Assembly (NCBI GenBank): GCA_937871285.1
Contig: CALMQS010000005.1
Coordinates: forward strand, 1-43,041
Origin: an uncultured Sphingobacteriales bacterium
GTDB lineage: Bacteria > Bacteroidota > Bacteroidia > Chitinophagales > Chitinophagaceae
Direction: 5' to 3'
DNA: 43,041 nt
Part shown: in pieces, positions 39,859-43,041 of the stretch
How positions within the stretch are numbered: position 1 is the first letter of the stretch
How the letters are laid out: every line of letters begins with the position of its first letter
The notes under the pieces: model-generated
Databases searched by the model: none
What the model was told of the DNA's origin: nothing
Seen by the model: the letters and a program-made list of their open reading frames with translations, nothing else
Position numbers and translations under genes: made by a program

Positions 39859-42354
39859 GTGAAAAAATTATCAGGCTTACTATTGATTGCCGTTTTCCCG
39901 GCCCTACTGTATGCGCAAACGGTTCCCGGCACCAATACCTCACCCGGCATTTACCGGGCGGCACCCGAAAAGTTAACTAACCTGGTGCACACCAAGCTGG
40001 AGGCCAGGTTCGATTATGAAAAGGCTTACATGTATGGCAAAGTGTGGATTACCTTAGAACCTCATTTTTACAGCACGGATTCGGTGGTATTAGATGCCAA
40101 GGGAATGGAGATAAAAGCCGTTGCCATAGTGCAGCGCACTGCTACGAAACCTTTAAAATATACATACGATGGCCTGCAGATCAATATCAGGCTGGATAAA
40201 ACATACGGCAAAGGAGAAGAATATAAAATTTATATTGATTATACGGCAAAGCCCAATGAGCTGGCTAAAGGTGGCAGCGAAGCTATAAAAGATGACAAGG
40301 GGTTGTACTTTATCAACCCGCTGGGTGAAGAAAAAAACAAGCCTACTCAAATATGGACGCAGGGTGAAACAGAAAGCACTTCGGTTTGGTGCCCAACCAT
40401 TGATAAGCCCAACCAAAAAAGTACGCAGGAATTTTTTCTTATTGTTCCATCAAAATATGTTACCCTCAGCAATGGTAAATTATTACAGCAGCAAAAGAAT
40501 GCAGATGGCACCAGAACAGATTACTGGAAGATGGATCTTCCCCACGCTCCCTACCTGTTTTTTATAGGCATCGGCGATTACGCGGTTATCAAAGACCTCT
40601 ATAAAGGAAAAGAAGTAAGCTATTATGTAGAAAAAGAGTACGCAGGTGTTGCCAAAAAAATCTTTGGTAATACACCGGAGATGATCGCATTTTTTGAAAA
40701 GATTACCGGCGTATCTTATCCCTGGCCAAAATACGCGCAAATGACTGCCAGGGATTATGTAAGCGGCGCTATGGAAAATACCACCGCCACACTGCACCAG
40801 GAGAGCGCACAGCAGGATTCGAGGCAGCTGCTTGATGGCAACGCATGGGAAAACACGATAGCGCATGAACTTTTTCATCACTGGTTTGGCGATTATGTTA
40901 CCGCCAAAAGCTGGAGCAATCTTACCGTTAATGAGTCTTTCGCCAATTTTAGCCAGGTACTGTGGAATGAACACAAATACGGAAAGGACGCAGGAGATGC
41001 TGAAAACTATAAAAACATGCAGCAGTACCTCAGCAGCCCGGAAGATGCCAAGAAGCCATTGGTCCGTTTTCACTACAAAGACAGGGAGGATATGTTTGAC
41101 CTGGTGAGCTACCAGAAGGGTGGAAGAATATTGAACATGCTGAGAAACTATTTAGGCGATGATGCTTTTTATAAAGGATTGAATGTATATCTTACCACGC
41201 ATAAATTCAATAGTGCGGAAGCCCACCAGTTACGCCTTGCCTTAGAAGAAATAAGCGGACGCGATTTGAACTGGTTCTTTAACCAATGGTATTTTGGCAG
41301 CGGACATCCTAAGCTTACCATTGATTATTCGTACAACGACAGCAGCAAAACGGTTTCCGTACAGGTAAAGCAAACCCAGGCAGAGGCTGCGTTTATTTTA
41401 CCGGTTGCTATTGATATATACAATGGAAAGGAAAAGAAACGTCATCCTGTTTGGGTTGATCAGAAAGACCAGACCTTCACGTTTACCGTGGCTGCCCAAC
41501 CCGACCTCGTAAATTTTGACGGCGATAAAATACTGCTCTGCGAGAAAAAAGAAACAGGCAAATCGCTTGCCAACTATATACACCAATATACGGTTGCTGG
41601 TTCGTATGTTGACAGAAGGGAGGCCATAAGCGGATGCGCTGCTTTACAGGACAGCACAGCCGCAGTAGATCTGCTTAAAACCGCTTTAAGAGACAGGTAC
41701 CTTGAATTGAGAATATTTGCCCTCCATTCGGCAGACCTGACAAAAGAAAACGTAAAACAGGCGCTTGAATCAACCATCTTTATTGTTGCCAAAGGCGATC
41801 CCGAACCTACAGTGAGGGCAGAAGCGCTAATGGCTTTAAGCCTGTATGATAAGCCGATCTACAAAGAACTGATACAAAGAAGCGTTAACGATTCGTCTTA
41901 CAGCGTAGCGGGAGCCGCCCTCTTATCGCTGAACCAGTTAGATAAACCCGAATCTTATACTGAAGCAAAAAAATTAACCGCCACGAAAACGAAAGGGAAG
42001 CTGGCTGAAGCGATCAGCAACGTTTTTGCTGAAAACAGTAAAGTGGAAGACCTGGACTATGTATTAAACTGGTATAATGCTTTACCCTTTGGGCAGGCCA
42101 AAGTAGAGAACGCGAACATTGTGGCCTATTACGCCATACAGCTTCAGAATACGGAAGCCGTAAAAAAAGCAACGGATGCGCTTGTATTATTCCGCGACCA
42201 GATACCCGCTGCTTACCAGCAAGACATTTACCCTTTTGTAAATAACGTGCTGCTTAAAACCATAGCCAATCAAAAAACTGCCATGAAAAATGTTGCTGCC
42301 GATGCAGCAGCCATACAGGAGCAGGTTGATTACATCAACAGTAAAATCAAATAA
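39859..42354 (+). CDS. M1-family metallopeptidase (aminopeptidase N type), exported
   Basis: 831 residues from a GTG start (MKKLSGLLLIAVFPALLYAQ), giving a signal peptide; without it the signal would be lost. An N-terminal beta saddle domain (about 40-250) is followed by the exopeptidase motif GAMENTTATLHQ and the zinc site HELFHHWFGDYVTAKSWSNL with NESFANF, carrying two His and both Glu of HExxH-x18-E. The M1 core ends near residue 490 (WFFNQWYFGSGHPKLTIDY), then comes a beta domain and a helical HEAT-like C-terminal part (about 580-831). It probably trims peptides in the periplasm. All catalytic residues are intact. Confidence 0.95.
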   Translation: MKKLSGLLLIAVFPALLYAQTVPGTNTSPGIYRAAPEKLTNLVHTKLEARFDYEKAYMYGKVWITLEPHFYSTDSVVLDAKGMEIKAVAIVQRTATKPLKYTYDGLQINIRLDKTYGKGEEYKIYIDYTAKPNELAKGGSEAIKDDKGLYFINPLGEEKNKPTQIWTQGETESTSVWCPTIDKPNQKSTQEFFLIVPSKYVTLSNGKLLQQQKNADGTRTDYWKMDLPHAPYLFFIGIGDYAVIKDLYKGKEVSYYVEKEYAGVAKKIFGNTPEMIAFFEKITGVSYPWPKYAQMTARDYVSGAMENTTATLHQESAQQDSRQLLDGNAWENTIAHELFHHWFGDYVTAKSWSNLTVNESFANFSQVLWNEHKYGKDAGDAENYKNMQQYLSSPEDAKKPLVRFHYKDREDMFDLVSYQKGGRILNMLRNYLGDDAFYKGLNVYLTTHKFNSAEAHQLRLALEEISGRDLNWFFNQWYFGSGHPKLTIDYSYNDSSKTVSVQVKQTQAEAAFILPVAIDIYNGKEKKRHPVWVDQKDQTFTFTVAAQPDLVNFDGDKILLCEKKETGKSLANYIHQYTVAGSYVDRREAISGCAALQDSTAAVDLLKTALRDRYLELRIFALHSADLTKENVKQALESTIFIVAKGDPEPTVRAEALMALSLYDKPIYKELIQRSVNDSSYSVAGAALLSLNQLDKPESYTEAKKLTATKTKGKLAEAISNVFAENSKVEDLDYVLNWYNALPFGQAKVENANIVAYYAIQLQNTEAVKKATDALVLFRDQIPAAYQQDIYPFVNNVLLKTIANQKTAMKNVAADAAAIQEQVDYINSKIK

Positions 42355-42426
42355 TACCTTTGAAACATCCGGTAATTTTAAGGAAATTTGTAAAGGGCAT
42401 TCATTTAGTAACCTAAAAGTGATGGT

Positions 42427-42702
42427 ATGGATAAGAAAATAAAAAAGCAGGAACCCAGTCCGGAAGATGATAAAGACTTCCCGGGATATCCGCATTATCC
42501 GCGTAAGGAAGATATTTACGAACAGGAAGACAGGGTGCCGCCCAATGATGAAAACAAAGAAAGCATGGATGCCGGACTTGATGTTCCCGGCTCAGAGCTG
42601 GATGATGAAAATGAGGCGATTCGTGAGGAGGATGAGGAAAATAATTACTACAGCCTGGGCGGCGATGAACATAACGACCTGGAAGAAAGCAAAGATGATT
42701 AA
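42427..42702 (+). CDS. Small highly acidic hypothetical protein
   Basis: 91 residues starting MDKKIKKQEPSPEDDKDFPG and rich in Glu, Asp and Asn throughout, with Pro/Tyr in the first third (YPHYPRKEDIYEQEDRVPPN). It is likely disordered; no membrane helix, Cys or motif is present. It follows the aminopeptidase by 72 bp. Family unknown. The bias is not a repeat artefact, since codons vary, so it is probably a genuine protein. Confidence 0.65.
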   Translation: MDKKIKKQEPSPEDDKDFPGYPHYPRKEDIYEQEDRVPPNDENKESMDAGLDVPGSELDDENEAIREEDEENNYYSLGGDEHNDLEESKDD

Positions 42703-42726
42703 TGGCTTTACGGTATAATCTTTCAT

Positions 42727-42812
42727 CCCGACGGGGTCTTCACAGCCTGACAACTGCGTTAAGCGTGAGACCCCGGCGAATCGCTTAGCGCCAGGGTCTC
42801 ATGGCTAACCCA
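42727..42812. repeat. 86-bp intergenic repeat, copy 1
   Basis: Nearly identical to 42956-43041 (about three differences). It contains GAGACCC (42767-42773) opposed to GGGTCTC (42794-42800), with GGCG/CGCC inside the stem, and an upstream GGGGTCT that could pair instead with AGACCCC. Confidence 0.8.
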
Positions 42813-42880
42813 CAACGGCTTTTGATGAAGACCCCGGCGCGAAGCTAGCTACCACTAAAATATCCATTCTGTCTCAACAG

Positions 42881-42950
42881 CGTCTTCACAGCCAGACAGT
42901 TGTATGAAGAGCGAGAACCCGGCGAAGTTTCAGCGCTAGGGTCATAGCTT
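42881..42950. repeat. Degenerate middle copy of the 86-bp repeat
   Basis: It shares CGTCTTCACAGCC and the GCGAGAACCCGGCGAA / CAGCGCTAGGGTCAT layout but has many substitutions. Confidence 0.5.
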
Positions 42951-42955
42951 ATCTT

Positions 42956-43041
42956 CCCGACGGGGTCTTCACAGCCTGGCAACTGTGTTAAGCGTGAGAC
43001 CCCGGCGAATCGCTTAGCGCCAGGGTCTCATGGCTAACCCA
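42956..43041. repeat. 86-bp intergenic repeat, copy 2 (reaches window end)
   Basis: Direct repeat of 42727-42812, running to the last base of the window, so the array may continue beyond it. Confidence 0.8.

Noticed and set aside
40483..41073. 196-residue minus-strand frame within the M1 peptidase
   Set aside because: It lies wholly inside a peptidase with complete catalytic motifs; no independent support.

Overview
The window looks like a chromosomal segment of a Bacteroidota bacterium, most likely of the Chitinophagaceae/Chitinophagales type. The evidence is TAnnTTTG-type -7 promoter boxes in front of many genes, weak or absent Shine-Dalgarno sequences, a TonB-dependent receptor, a type IX secretion sorting domain, lipoproteins with their own Lgt, and paired bacilliredoxin and YpdA proteins. 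The species-level guess is inference; no database was searched.

Layout. 1-1030: the degraded 3' end of a sialidase-like gene, cut by a small inverted-repeat element, followed by tmRNA (ssrA, minus). 1028-5256: rseP, dxr and a GH3-family gene on the minus strand. 5398-8077: rplU, rpmA, a histone H1-like Lys/Ala repeat protein and a PolX/PHP protein on the plus strand. 8212-14045: a very large membrane histidine kinase, MazG and a DUF3667 membrane protein, probably one minus-strand operon. 14037-15131: a secreted YD-like protein and a small conserved-looking protein. 15132-19574: an AT-rich accessory stretch beside tRNA-Arg with two PD-(D/E)XK nuclease-like genes, a secreted/membrane channel-like protein, a tiny membrane ORF and an IS66 remnant. 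19575-19908: tRNA-Arg(ACG) preceded, in the same apparent transcript, by two 5'-half copies each carrying a 20-bp palindrome in the D-arm.

20136-28308: ypdA, a duplicated-domain DUF1599 protein facing folP, a VapC-type toxin with its antitoxin, an FKBP lipoprotein with nrnA, ndk and a UbiD-family decarboxylase. 28506-33800: an outer-membrane TonB-type receptor with a palindromic operator, lgt, a bacilliredoxin and hsp20. 34015-42702: secreted or surface proteins (an uncharacterised coiled-coil protein, glutaminyl cyclase, M43 metalloprotease with T9SS tail, a PFVVKEV-repeat protein, M1 aminopeptidase) and an acidic small protein. The window ends in an intergenic repeat of about 86 bp present twice.

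Most genes are core housekeeping (isoprenoid, envelope proteolysis, translation, folate, nucleotides, quinone or prenyl-acid chemistry, lipoprotein maturation, thiol redox). The most unusual content is in the non-coding DNA: a 16-21 bp GC-rich palindrome family inserted into a tRNA copy, a MITE-like element, a heptamer array and apparently the ubiD coding sequence; and a second class of degenerate 7-8 bp word arrays, often in opposed arms, found at gene 3' ends at least seven times.
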